Shown here piece after piece: positions 25,395-35,767 of a stretch of 64,000 nt of DNA. A model generated the notes under the pieces. That model was not told where the DNA came from. It saw nothing but the letters and a program-made list of their open reading frames with translations, and searched no databases. Each line of letters begins with the position of its first letter. The first letter of the stretch is position 1. The stretch spans positions 34,956 to 98,955 of the forward strand of contig NZ_QYBC01000022.1 in the NCBI RefSeq assembly GCF_004137085.1, read 5' to 3'. Source of the stretch: Lichenibacterium ramalinae. GTDB lineage: Bacteria; Pseudomonadota; Alphaproteobacteria; Rhizobiales; Beijerinckiaceae. Both the position numbers and the translations under genes were made by a program.

Positions 25395-26492
25395 CTAGTC
25401 ATCGGAAACCCAGACATGATACTGAGCCGGCGGTGTCAGTGTCGGCTCTTCCACCCCCCACCAGGACATGGCCGCGAGTGCCAGCACTACCGTGCCGCTC
25501 CCCAGCACGACCGCCCCGAAGTTGCTACCATCGAAAAACCGCGCCGTCGCGTAGCTCCCCACCGGGTAGGCGTAGAGGTAAATCCCATAGGACAGGTCGC
25601 CGAACCTTCGGTAGTGACGGCTGAACAGCAGCGGCGTGCGGCCGACCTCCACGGCGACGAGCGCGATGAGCAGGATAAGCCCCACGCGGCTCAGGGCCGG
25701 GTCAGGAGCGAGGGCCGCGAGGGCGGCCGGCACCGCGTGAGCGGTGAGGCGCCAGGGCGCCCCGTCGAGCCCTTCTGCTGCGGCAAGCAGCGCCCCGAAT
25801 CCGAAGACTGCGCCGAAGCGCAGGAGGTTGAAGGCATTGTAGCGGGCGTAGAAGTCGGCCGCCTCCGGCAGCGGAACGCGAGCGAGGTGCCAGGCCGTGC
25901 CGGCGGCGAGCAGGGCGGTCACGGCGGCGAGCGTCGCCCGCGCGCCGAGCCGCGGGGCTGCGAGCCGGTGCAGGATGAGCGCGCCCGCGTAGCACAGGAG
26001 CTCGTATTTCAGGGTCCAGATCGGTGTGTCGACGTCGGGCCAACGGGCGTCGGCGAAGACGCCGGGCAGCGTGAAGCGCGTCGGGGGGACCAGGATAACG
26101 ACGCCGTGCGCGAGGTAGGACCAGGTGTCCGGGCTCGACCAATAGGCGCCCTGCCCCAGCGTCGTGACGGCCGCGCCGAAAAGGACGCAGGCGAGGGCAT
26201 TGGCGGCGGCGCCGGGGTAGATTCGCCGCAGGCGGGCCGCGACGAAGCGTCGGGGCCGCGGGTCGCGCTCCAGGCTGCGCCAGATGAGGTAGCCGCTCAG
26301 CGCGAAGAAGACGAAGAGGCCGACGTTCGACAGAGACACGCCGGCGGCGCCGAGCGCCGGCTCGGGCCGGCCGGCGAATTCGAGCTGGTGACCGAAGGCC
26401 ACGGCCCCGGCGGCGATGAGCCGGACGACGTCGAAGGAGTTGCTCCGCCCCGCGGTGTCGCCGTCGCCCGGCCCAGCGCCCCCGTCGCTCAG
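25395..26492 (-). CDS. Acyltransferase-3 family membrane protein
   Basis: 365 residues with about ten hydrophobic segments. The opening NSFDVVRLIAAG followed by the catalytic-type His in FGHQLEFAG, and FFALSGYLIWRSL, identify the acyltransferase-3 (OafA/NodX-like) family that O-acetylates surface sugars. No ATG, GTG or TTG lies near the expected start. The CTG at 26492 overlaps the stop of the preceding gene (CTGA) and places 16 residues before NSFD, close to the 12 in the paralogue at 29,730, so CTG may be used. Otherwise translation would have to begin inside the first membrane helix. Function in the family is well known; the acceptor is not. Confidence 0.82.
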   Translation of the reverse strand: MSDGGAGPGDGDTAGRSNSFDVVRLIAAGAVAFGHQLEFAGRPEPALGAAGVSLSNVGLFVFFALSGYLIWRSLERDPRPRRFVAARLRRIYPGAAANALACVLFGAAVTTLGQGAYWSSPDTWSYLAHGVVILVPPTRFTLPGVFADARWPDVDTPIWTLKYELLCYAGALILHRLAAPRLGARATLAAVTALLAAGTAWHLARVPLPEAADFYARYNAFNLLRFGAVFGFGALLAAAEGLDGAPWRLTAHAVPAALAALAPDPALSRVGLILLIALVAVEVGRTPLLFSRHYRRFGDLSYGIYLYAYPVGSYATARFFDGSNFGAVVLGSGTVVLALAAMSWWGVEEPTLTPPAQYHVWVSDD

Positions 26493-27715
26493 CGTCGTGC
26501 GATGAAGCTGTCGATGAGCCCGAGTTGCCGGGGCAGGCAGACGGAGCGCAGATCGAACTGGGTGGCGGCGACGCGCCGCGCGGCGTCGCGCAGGGCGAAG
26601 AACTTTTCGGGGCGGGACAGGGCTTCCGACACCCGATCCGCCAGCGCGGCGTGATCGAAGAAGTCGACGAGCAGTCCATTCTCCCCGTCCGTGATGACCT
26701 CCTCGACTGGGGGTGTCTTCGAGCCGATGATGAGGCAGCCGTTGGCCATGGCCTCCACCAGCGACCAGGACAGGATGAACGGGTAGGTCAGGTAGATGTG
26801 CGCCAGGGACACGTTCATGGCGGCCCGGAACTGCGGCGGCTGGAGGTGGCCGGTGAAGTGGACTTTCGAGCGGTCGAAGTCGACCTCGGCCAGCATGCGC
26901 TTCTTGTAGCTGTCGCCTTCCGGCAGCTTCTGGCCGTAGCTGACGCCGTCGTTGCCGACGATGAGGATCTCGGCGTCCGGTTGCAGGCGCTGGATGCGAG
27001 GGATCGCGCGCATGAAGGTGTGGAAGCCCCGGTAGGGCTCGAGGTTGCGCGCCACGAAGGTGACGACCTTCTGCCCGGCGCGCAGCTCCTTGCCGCTTTC
27101 GGTGACGAAGACGGCTTTGGGGTCGGGCTTGATCGCCTGCGTGTCGACACCCTCGTGCATCACCGACATGCGGGACTGCAGGGCGGTCGGGTAGGTCGAA
27201 TATTGCCACTGCGTCGGCGTGAACCCCCAGTCGCAGCCCGAGGCGGCGAGATGCGCGATGGTGTTCTTCACCCGCACGCTCAGCTGCGAATCGATGTTGG
27301 TCGGATATTCGGGGTCGAAACCGAGATCGCTGCCCTTGGCGTTGTAGTAGAACTCGAAATAGTTGAGCACCGGGACATCCGGCAGCGCGTCCTTGACGAA
27401 CATGGTTTCGCCCCAGCCGGAATGGCCCACCACGACGTCGGGCTTGAAATTCAGCTCACGCTGTAGCCGCTGGATGCCGCGGAACACCCCCTGGCCGTTG
27501 AGGATGCCCTCCTCGGTCGAACGCAGATAGGGATGCAGCTCCTTGCCGACCTCGCGCGCGGGGGTATAGACGAGGTTGGTGACCCTCGAAAGCCGGTTGG
27601 TCTTGTTCTTGGTGATGAAGAAGACGTTGTGGCCCCGGTCGCGTAGATGCATGACCAGGTGCATGAACTGCCCGGGCATGTTCTGGTGGATGAACAGGTA
27701 GTTGCGAGGCGACAT
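26489..27715 (-). CDS. GT4-family glycosyltransferase
   Basis: 408 residues, GT-B fold. The N-terminal domain starts YLFIHQNMPGQFMHLVMHL with VVVGHSGWGETMF. The C-terminal half has VARNLEPYRGFHTFMRAIPRI and the donor signature SWSLVEAMANGCLIIGS followed by TPPVEEVITDGENGLLV. Normal length for the family. It starts 30 bases after the FkbH-like gene stop and overlaps the acyltransferase by the 4-base CTGA, so the three probably form one transcript. Donor sugar not deducible. Confidence 0.9.
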   Translation of the reverse strand: MSPRNYLFIHQNMPGQFMHLVMHLRDRGHNVFFITKNKTNRLSRVTNLVYTPAREVGKELHPYLRSTEEGILNGQGVFRGIQRLQRELNFKPDVVVGHSGWGETMFVKDALPDVPVLNYFEFYYNAKGSDLGFDPEYPTNIDSQLSVRVKNTIAHLAASGCDWGFTPTQWQYSTYPTALQSRMSVMHEGVDTQAIKPDPKAVFVTESGKELRAGQKVVTFVARNLEPYRGFHTFMRAIPRIQRLQPDAEILIVGNDGVSYGQKLPEGDSYKKRMLAEVDFDRSKVHFTGHLQPPQFRAAMNVSLAHIYLTYPFILSWSLVEAMANGCLIIGSKTPPVEEVITDGENGLLVDFFDHAALADRVSEALSRPEKFFALRDAARRVAATQFDLRSVCLPRQLGLIDSFIARR

Positions 27716-27745
27716 CGGGGCTCCGGCGGACTGGCTGAGGGCCGT

Positions 27746-29551
27746 CTAGCCGACCCGTCCCTGGGTGTAAACCGCGGATCCGGCGCGCGCTCGAGCGTCA
27801 TGGATCGCGACGATGCGCTCGTAGAGCCGGTGATAGACGTCCCGGGCGAAATGGAGGTGGGACATCTTCCGCAATTCCGTGCGCGAGCGCAGGCATTCGG
27901 CAGTGTCGACCACGGCAACGTTGCCGTGCCGGGCCGCCACGGCACGCATCCAATCGTTGGCGCGCTCCTGGTCGGGGAACGCCACGGTCCCGCCGTCCGG
28001 CGCATCGGCGTAGGTCAGCGGCAGAATGACGACGAGCAGGCTGTCGGGCGGCACCGCCGCGGCGATCCGCTCGTAGAGAACCGGCAACCCCGCATCGTCG
28101 AAGGCGACAGGCGCCCAGTCGCGCTGGAGGGTGCGGATCCAGCCTCCGAAGGCCTCGGCCCGCTCGCCAGAAAGGCCGTTCGCCCGGCAGAAGCCGGCGA
28201 TGGCGGCGTCGTCCGCCGGAGCCGCGAGGTCGATGCCGAAGAGCTTCACCGGAGCAGCGAGATCGAGACGGCGATGCCGGTAGAGGGGCACGTGGGCGTC
28301 GGCGGAGTTGCTCAGCACGAGGCAGGTCGGGCCCGTGGCGGGCTCGAAGAAACGCGACTCGAGGTCGTCGGGCCGAAAGCCGATCGCCGCCAAGGCGGCG
28401 GCGCCTTCCGCCGTGCGCGCCGCAGGCTGGGCGAACAGCGTCGCGGCGTGGCTGGCCCAAACGGTCTGCCCATGGCGTGGGAACACGAAGGCGCTCGACA
28501 CCTCGCGGGCGGCGAAGCTGAAGAAGTGACGCAGCACCTCGAGTTCACAGCCGCCCCGCAGCCTGACACGCTCGGGCGCCGGCCTGCTGGCGGAGGCCTC
28601 GGAGGCTCCGCCGGCCGGCAGGTTGATCCAATCCGGCGCGTCGTCCAACGTCGACACGACGTCTCCCACGACGTCGAGCCTCGGCCGCCCGAGCCGTGCG
28701 TAGACCCATTGCTCGACGCCCATGCCGAGGACGCGGCACGAGAAGGCGAAGTGCAGCAGGTAGGGTTCGACCCATATGCCGTCCATCATCCAGAAGCCCA
28801 CGATGCCGTAATCGCCGAAGCGATCCCGGACACGGACCACGGCGGCACGCCGTCCGGACGTGGCGTGGAGTTGAGCCTTCAGCTCCTGGCGGGCGACGTC
28901 CTTGTCCTCGGACAGGCGCGACTTGGTGAAGTTGAGCTGGTTGGTCCGATTGATCAGTTCGACAACCCGGTCGAGATGCGCCTCGACGTCGTGGTCGATC
29001 TCCACCCGGATCCCGCTCGTGCGGAGGAAGGACGCGTTGTCGTCGCCCTCGCGTCCGCGCTCGCGACTGCGGGCCTCGAGGAGCCGGTACTGCTTCAGGC
29101 GGCTCAAGCTGCCGTCGTCCTTGCCGGCCGCCAAGGGATGGTCGAGCAGGGCCGGCACCACGCTTTCGTCGCAGACCTGGATGCCCGGGACGGCCTCGGC
29201 CACCTCGGCGCGGTTCGAGGCGCTGTCGTCGATGAACAGAACGGTTTCGGCCCGCAATTGGATCGCGTCGACGATCGCCGCAACCCGGGCGCCCTTGGGG
29301 GTCCAGGCGATGCTCGGGAACACGAAGAAGTCCCACAGCCCGCGCTCGGTCAGGATGGCCTGCACGGCCGCATGGTCGTTCTTGGAGCAGATGGAGCTCA
29401 CGATGCCCCGCCGCGCGAGTTCGCGCACGGTGTCCTCGGTCGCCGCCACATGTTCGGCGATCCCGCCTTCGGTCAGCGTGCCACGCCAGAATGTTTCATC
29501 GAGGTCCCAGACGACGAGGCGTATCGGTTCAAGGCGGGCGTCACTGGCGTC
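27746..29551 (-). CDS. FkbH-like HAD-IIIC protein with C-terminal extension
   Basis: About 600 residues. The N-terminal HAD-IIIC domain has WDLDETFWRGTL (two catalytic Asp at 16 and 18), SICSKND and FIDDSASNRAEV. A FkbH-type middle domain follows (DRFGDYGIVGFW, then FSCRVLGMGVEQWV). FkbH enzymes load a glyceryl unit from 1,3-bisphosphoglycerate onto carrier proteins. The last about 250 residues are a further domain with VVILPLTYADAP and MSHLHFARDVYHRLYERI, weakly SGNH-like. Starts are ambiguous: TTG 29551 has GGAGG upstream, GTG 29566 and TTG 29626 are alternatives. No carrier protein gene is visible nearby. Confidence 0.82.
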   Translation of the reverse strand, partial: DASDARLEPIRLVVWDLDETFWRGTLTEGGIAEHVAATEDTVRELARRGIVSSICSKNDHAAVQAILTERGLWDFFVFPSIAWTPKGARVAAIVDAIQLRAETVLFIDDSASNRAEVAEAVPGIQVCDESVVPALLDHPLAAGKDDGSLSRLKQYRLLEARSRERGREGDDNASFLRTSGIRVEIDHDVEAHLDRVVELINRTNQLNFTKSRLSEDKDVARQELKAQLHATSGRRAAVVRVRDRFGDYGIVGFWMMDGIWVEPYLLHFAFSCRVLGMGVEQWVYARLGRPRLDVVGDVVSTLDDAPDWINLPAGGASEASASRPAPERVRLRGGCELEVLRHFFSFAAREVSSAFVFPRHGQTVWASHAATLFAQPAARTAEGAAALAAIGFRPDDLESRFFEPATGPTCLVLSNSADAHVPLYRHRRLDLAAPVKLFGIDLAAPADDAAIAGFCRANGLSGERAEAFGGWIRTLQRDWAPVAFDDAGLPVLYERIAAAVPPDSLLVVILPLTYADAPDGGTVAFPDQERANDWMRAVAARHGNVAVVDTAECLRSRTELRKMSHLHFARDVYHRLYERIVAIHDARARAGSAVYTQGRVG

Positions 29552-29729
29552 CAAACCATCCTCCACGGCCGCAGGGCGGCGCTGTCGCGGGCGGCACGTT
29601 ATAGGGGCGGGCAGATCGGGCGACAAGGCGATGACGGCCGGACCAGCCCCGGGGTTTCCCGGGCCGACGGCATTGGGTTAAGGCGAGGGACGAGGGTCGC
29701 GACGAGGTCGCGGCTGTAAAGGGGCGCTC

Positions 29730-30854
29730 ATGACCGACCTCCGCCGCACGGGACCGGACCGCAGAAACTCGTTCGACGTCGTGAGGCTGATCGCGGCTTT
29801 GTCGGTGGTGCTGGCCCATCAGTTGAACATCGCCGGTTATGCCCTGCCCGGGTACGGCCAGCCGTCGATCGGACTGGGCGGGCCCAAGCTCGCCGATGCC
29901 GGCCTCTACGTGTTCTTCGCGTTGAGCGGCTATCTTGTCTTCCAGAGCCTCGATGCCGACCCGCGGACCGGGCGCTTCCTGTCCGCCCGCGCCCTGCGGA
30001 TCTACCCCGGGGTGGTGGTCAACGTCGCGATGTGTACTGTCGTGGGCGCCATCGTCAGCACCCTGCCGGCTTCCGCCTACTGGGGTGCGGCCGAGACTTG
30101 GCGCTTCCTCGTCCACAATGCCACGATCCTGGTGTCGCCGACCGAGTTCCAGCTGCCCGGCGTCCTCACCGAGTCACCCTGGCCGTCGGTCAACGTGCCG
30201 TTGTGGACGCTGAAATACGAAATCCTGTGCTACGTCGTGTTGTTGATCGTCTTCAAGGCGACCGGTGGATCGGACCGGATCCGTGCCGTCGTGCTCACCG
30301 TTTTGACCGCACTGGCCGTCGGCTGGTTCGTCTACGATCGGGGCCATCCGCCGCCCGCCACCGGGGGCCTCGACACCCTGGGGTCCTTCAGCGGGGTGCA
30401 TGTCGTGCGCTTCTTCGCCGTATTCCTCTCGGGAGCGACCTGCGGCGCCTGGCGGTTGACGACGCCGCGGCGGCGCCTGAGCGTCACGGCCGTCATCGGC
30501 CTGGCCCTCGCGACCACGCCGACCGCCGAGTCCCGCTTCGTGGTGGCGGTTCTGGCGATCGGCCTGGGCGGCCTGATGATCGGCTCGTCGCGCCTGCTCT
30601 TCAGTCGCGCCTATCACGGCTTCGGAGACCTGTCGTACGGAACCTACCTGTATGCGTTTCCGATCCAGATGTTCACCATGACCCACTGGTTGAATGCGGA
30701 GAACTTCTGGGGCCTGACGGCGCTCGATGTCCTGCTGGCACTCGCCTGCGCCGCCCTGTCCTGGCGCTTCGTCGAGCGGCCAGCGCTGCGATGGAAACAG
30801 GGCCGTCGGCATGGCCCGATGCCCGACACCGCACCCTTGGCCCAACCGGTCTGA
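29730..30854 (+). CDS. Acyltransferase-3 family membrane protein
   Basis: 374 residues, about ten membrane helices. NSFDVVRLIAALSVVLAHQLNIAG carries the family His near residue 30; FFALSGYLVFQSLDADPRTGRF, ALRIYPGVVVN and WTLKYEILCY follow, and the end has GDLSYGTYLYAFPIQM. These match the paralogue at 25,395-26,492 motif for motif. Probably O-acylates a surface glycan using a cytosolic acyl-CoA. It is divergent from the FkbH-like gene and ends only 4 bases before the stop of the converging gene. Confidence 0.9.
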   Translation: MTDLRRTGPDRRNSFDVVRLIAALSVVLAHQLNIAGYALPGYGQPSIGLGGPKLADAGLYVFFALSGYLVFQSLDADPRTGRFLSARALRIYPGVVVNVAMCTVVGAIVSTLPASAYWGAAETWRFLVHNATILVSPTEFQLPGVLTESPWPSVNVPLWTLKYEILCYVVLLIVFKATGGSDRIRAVVLTVLTALAVGWFVYDRGHPPPATGGLDTLGSFSGVHVVRFFAVFLSGATCGAWRLTTPRRRLSVTAVIGLALATTPTAESRFVVAVLAIGLGGLMIGSSRLLFSRAYHGFGDLSYGTYLYAFPIQMFTMTHWLNAENFWGLTALDVLLALACAALSWRFVERPALRWKQGRRHGPMPDTAPLAQPV

Positions 30855-30858
30855 GCCG

Positions 30859-31617
30859 TCAGGTCATGCGGTCGCCGAAGCGGCCCTTGAAATTGAACGT
30901 GCCGACGTGCTGGATCTCATGGTCGACCGCGACCCAGATCTCGCCCCCGCAGGTCTCGGTCCAGCGTCGGCAGAAGGACAGGTCCTCGCCGAGCGGCAGG
31001 TTGTCGCTCTGGATGAGGGGCCGGAAACACTGCAGCAGCCGACCCGAATAGCCGTCGCGCCGCATGATCTCGGCGCCGCGGCCCATGAGTCCGGGCAACT
31101 CCGCCATGCGCTCGAACACGCGGCGCTGGATCAGCATGATGCCGGTGCCCGCCATCGTGGCGCGCACGAAAGCCCCGTTCTTGATGACCTCGCCGGCTTC
31201 GTCGCGGACGAAGGGCGGCAGCACATACCGCGAAGCCAGCGACTGCAGCTTCTCGGGTCCGTCGATGTTGCGCGCCACCGACCAAATCGTGCCGAAGTCG
31301 AGGTCGCGGGCGGGATACACGGTTCCGACCACCGGCTTGTCCAACGCCAGCATGTCGAAGATCAGCTCCGGACGAAATCCCTGGTCGGCATCGATGAACA
31401 GCAGGTGCGTATAGTTGCTGTTCTCGAGCATGTGCGTGGCGAAGTAGTTGCGCGCCATGTCGACGAAGGTGGACGTCAGCGTGCCCAATGTCAGGTCGAT
31501 GCCGAGGTCGTTGCGCCGGATGTGCTTCTGCAGGCCGAAGAGGCTCTTCACATAGGAGAGCATCACGGTCTCGTTGAGCACCGGCGTGGCGATGAGGAGG
31601 TGGGGGCGCATCGTCAT
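30859..31617 (-). CDS. Glycosyltransferase-like protein with GT-A fold
   Basis: 252 residues. LLIATPVLNETVMLSYVKSL starts a GT-A-like fold and YTHLLFIDADQGFRPELIFDM gives a DxD-type metal site near residue 77; FVRATMAGTGIMLIQRRVFERM and GEDLSFCRRW resemble acceptor-side elements. This pattern is shared by a group of small GT-A proteins found in surface-sugar loci and phages. The ATG at 31617 is followed two codons later by another; either could serve. Single-gene unit, divergent from the methyltransferase at 31,732. Confidence 0.75.
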   Translation of the reverse strand: MTMRPHLLIATPVLNETVMLSYVKSLFGLQKHIRRNDLGIDLTLGTLTSTFVDMARNYFATHMLENSNYTHLLFIDADQGFRPELIFDMLALDKPVVGTVYPARDLDFGTIWSVARNIDGPEKLQSLASRYVLPPFVRDEAGEVIKNGAFVRATMAGTGIMLIQRRVFERMAELPGLMGRGAEIMRRDGYSGRLLQCFRPLIQSDNLPLGEDLSFCRRWTETCGGEIWVAVDHEIQHVGTFNFKGRFGDRMT

Positions 31618-31731
31618 GCCCGGTGTTTAGCAAAGGTTCCACCCCGCCAGCAAGGCACCGTCGCGGTCCCGGCTTGCCCTGCCGGAGAGCGGGTCTCACA
31701 CTGATCCGGGGACCGCGGTGAAGGATGTGTC

Positions 31732-32385
31732 ATGAACCTCCGGGAAGACCAGCGACGTTGGCTGGCGGACGCACAGGCGCAATGGAACGACGTCATGCAG
31801 CCAGGGGCGCAGCCCCTCGGCACACATCTGTTCGGACCCCCGCTCTCGCCGCCCGATGCCGCCATGGCGTCGGCCCGGCTCTTTGCGACACGCTCGGCCG
31901 CCTTGCACGCCTTGCCGCGGGGCGGCGCCATCGCCGAACTCGGCACGCAGGCGGGACGCTACGCGCGGCAGATCCTCGACGTCTGCCAGCCGGAAGCCCT
32001 GCACCTGTTCGACCTCGAGTTCGACACGCTGCGGGCGAAAGCGCCGGAGGTGGCAGCGGACCCACGCGTGCACCTCCACGTGGGTGATTCGTCGACGAAC
32101 CTCGAGGCCTTCCCGGACAGGTCGTTCGATTGGATCTACATCGACGGCGATCACTCCGAAGGTGGCGTGCAGCGGGACGCAAGCTGCGGAGCCGGCAAGA
32201 TCCGCGACGATGGTCTTCTGGTGTTCAACAACTACACCGTTTGGAGCCCTCTCGAACTGACCGACTACGGCATCCTGCCCGTCGTGAACCGCATGCTCGC
32301 CAGCGGGGAATGGGAGGTGGCCTACCTGGCACTTCACCCGCTCATGTACTGCGACATCGCCCTGCGCCGTCCCGGCCGCGACTGA
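31732..32385 (+). CDS. Class I SAM-dependent methyltransferase
   Basis: 217 residues. AIAELGTQAGRYARQILDV is the SAM-binding loop region, HLFDLEFDTLR the ribose-binding acidic strand end, and SFDWIYIDGDHSEGGVQRD a motif with metal-binding Asp/His as in the Methyltransf_24 group. Those enzymes often methylate sugar hydroxyls in lipopolysaccharide or glycopeptidolipid pathways. It stands alone, divergent from the preceding glycosyltransferase-like gene. Acceptor unknown. Confidence 0.82.
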   Translation: MNLREDQRRWLADAQAQWNDVMQPGAQPLGTHLFGPPLSPPDAAMASARLFATRSAALHALPRGGAIAELGTQAGRYARQILDVCQPEALHLFDLEFDTLRAKAPEVAADPRVHLHVGDSSTNLEAFPDRSFDWIYIDGDHSEGGVQRDASCGAGKIRDDGLLVFNNYTVWSPLELTDYGILPVVNRMLASGEWEVAYLALHPLMYCDIALRRPGRD

Positions 32386-32485
32386 CCCGGCGGGTGCGCG
32401 AGGACCGACCCCGGCCGGCCGAAAGCTGGCGGCTCGCGCGGGACGAGCCGTGGTGAAGGCGGTCGTCCGGCGGTCGCCGCGCCCC

Positions 32486-32686
32486 TCAATGCCTCCCGAA
32501 CGCGAAGCGCACGAGAAACGCAAGATTGGCCAGGAAGGTGTCCGGACCGTCCTGGCCGTCGTCGATCGTCGCCTTGGCCCGCGTCGGTTCGACGGACAGG
32601 GCCGGGTCCGACACGGCGTCGCTCAGCTTGCCGCCCTGGTCCGGCGGTCGTGGATGGACGGTGAAGGTGAGATCGGGGGTCGACAT
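32486..32686 (-). CDS. Possible small protein, 66 residues
   Basis: A short frame beginning MSTPDLTFTVHPRPPDQGGK and ending FLANLAFLVRFAFGRH. Its composition is mixed, unlike the Arg/Gly/Pro-rich shadow frames around it, and it ends in a hydrophobic-amphipathic helix. GAGG lies about ten bases before the ATG. It is the only gene candidate in the 633-base stretch 32,387-33,019; the rest of that stretch shows nothing I can support. I do not recognise it. A longer frame to 34,678 is antisense to real genes and was not used. Confidence 0.42.
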   Translation of the reverse strand: MSTPDLTFTVHPRPPDQGGKLSDAVSDPALSVEPTRAKATIDDGQDGPDTFLANLAFLVRFAFGRH

Positions 32687-33019
32687 GAGCGAGGGGCCTC
32701 GGGGCGAGCGATAGAGGACGGCTCCCCGTTGCGCCGAACCTATAGACGCACCGCGCTCGCAGCGCAGCCCCGACGGTCGAGGCGTGTCGGATCGGAGTGC
32801 CGCTTCGCCGCAGCCTCCGGACGCTGACCGGACCAGCCGGGCGCAGCGACAGGCCGGGCACGGGGTCGGCGCGCCCGGGCGCGGGCATCGACGGCCCACA
32901 GCGGCCCGGGCCGCGCTTCCGTCGGTCACGTCGCGTTTCGGCGCATCCGAAGGCCCACGCCAACTCCCGGGCAACCCCATCGCCGTCGATCCGCCACATG
33001 ACGATGGAAGGGTCCCGCC

Positions 33020-34030
33020 ATGAGATCCCTGCTCGCCCTGTCTGTCCTGGTCCTGCCCTTCATGGTCCCCGCCCCTGCGGAGGCGGAGGTGCTTTTCGAT
33101 TGGCCGGTCGCCTGCGAGGTCGGCGCGACGTGCGAGATCCAGCATTACGTCGACCATGGCGAGGGCGGCGACGCCCAGGACTATCGCTGCGGGACCGTGA
33201 CCTACAAGGGCCACAACGGCACGGACATCCGGGTGCCGACCATGGCGGACGAGCGACGCGGCGTCGATGTCCTCGCCGCCGCGCAGGGCCGGGTGCTCCG
33301 GGTCCGGGACGGGATGGACGACGTGTCGGTCGCCGTCGTCGGACACGATGCCGTGCGCGATCGGGATTGCGGCAACGCCGTCGTCGTCGCGCATGCCGAA
33401 GGCTTCGAAACCCAGTATTGCCACATGGCCAAGGGCAGCGTCCGGGTGAAGCCGGGCGACGCGGTCCAGGCCGGCCAGCCCATCGGGCGCGTCGGCCTCT
33501 CGGGCGACACCGAGTTCCCGCACCTGCACATCACCGTGCGCCACGACGGGCAGGTGATCGATCCCTTCGCCTATGGCGAGCCGGCGCGGGCCTGCGCCGG
33601 CGGGACCTCGCTGTGGCGGGCCGCCCTGCAACCCGCCCTCGCCTACAAGAACGGCACGGTGCTGAACTTCGGCTTCGCCCCGGGACCCATCACGATGGAG
33701 CAGGTCGACGACGGCGCGGGACACCTGCCGCTCGCCGCCGATTCGGCCGCCGTGCTCGCCTATGTGCGGGCGATCGACCTCAGGCGGGGCGACGTCCAGC
33801 ACCTCGTCATCTCGGGTCCCGACAGCACGTTGATCGATCGCAGCGAGCCGCCGCTGGCCTCCAACAAGGATCAGGTCTTCATGGCGATCGGGCGCCGTCG
33901 CCCGCCGCAGGGCTGGGTCCCCGGCGCCTATTCGGCCCGTTACGAGGTGGTGCGGGACGGCAAGGTCGTGGTCGATCGCGCCATCGCCGAACGCATCGGT
34001 GCGGCTCGGGCGGACCCGCCGCAGCCCTGA
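33020..34030 (+). CDS. Secreted M23-family metallopeptidase
   Basis: 336 residues. A signal peptide (about residues 1-22, ending AEA) sends it to the periplasm. The M23/LytM core has GHNGTD (first zinc His and Asp), the intervening VVVAHAEGFETQYCHM with a catalytic-site His and FPHLHITVRH with the HxH pair. Active enzymes of this family cut peptidoglycan cross-links; all expected ligands are present. A C-terminal domain of about 130 residues with a beta-rich pattern follows and is not recognised. Single gene with its own promoter region. Confidence 0.9.
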   Translation: MRSLLALSVLVLPFMVPAPAEAEVLFDWPVACEVGATCEIQHYVDHGEGGDAQDYRCGTVTYKGHNGTDIRVPTMADERRGVDVLAAAQGRVLRVRDGMDDVSVAVVGHDAVRDRDCGNAVVVAHAEGFETQYCHMAKGSVRVKPGDAVQAGQPIGRVGLSGDTEFPHLHITVRHDGQVIDPFAYGEPARACAGGTSLWRAALQPALAYKNGTVLNFGFAPGPITMEQVDDGAGHLPLAADSAAVLAYVRAIDLRRGDVQHLVISGPDSTLIDRSEPPLASNKDQVFMAIGRRRPPQGWVPGAYSARYEVVRDGKVVVDRAIAERIGAARADPPQP

Positions 34031-34141
34031 TGCGTCTCGACCCGCGGCCCCGCCCATGGCTCGAAACCGCTTGACCTCGGCGGAGCGTCGCGTGCTTGAT
34101 CGTCCCGCCGCCCGCGCGTGCGACCCCGAACGGAGACCGGT

Positions 34142-35750
<1,609 letters not shown>

Positions 35751-35767
35751 GCCGCGGCGCGACCAGC

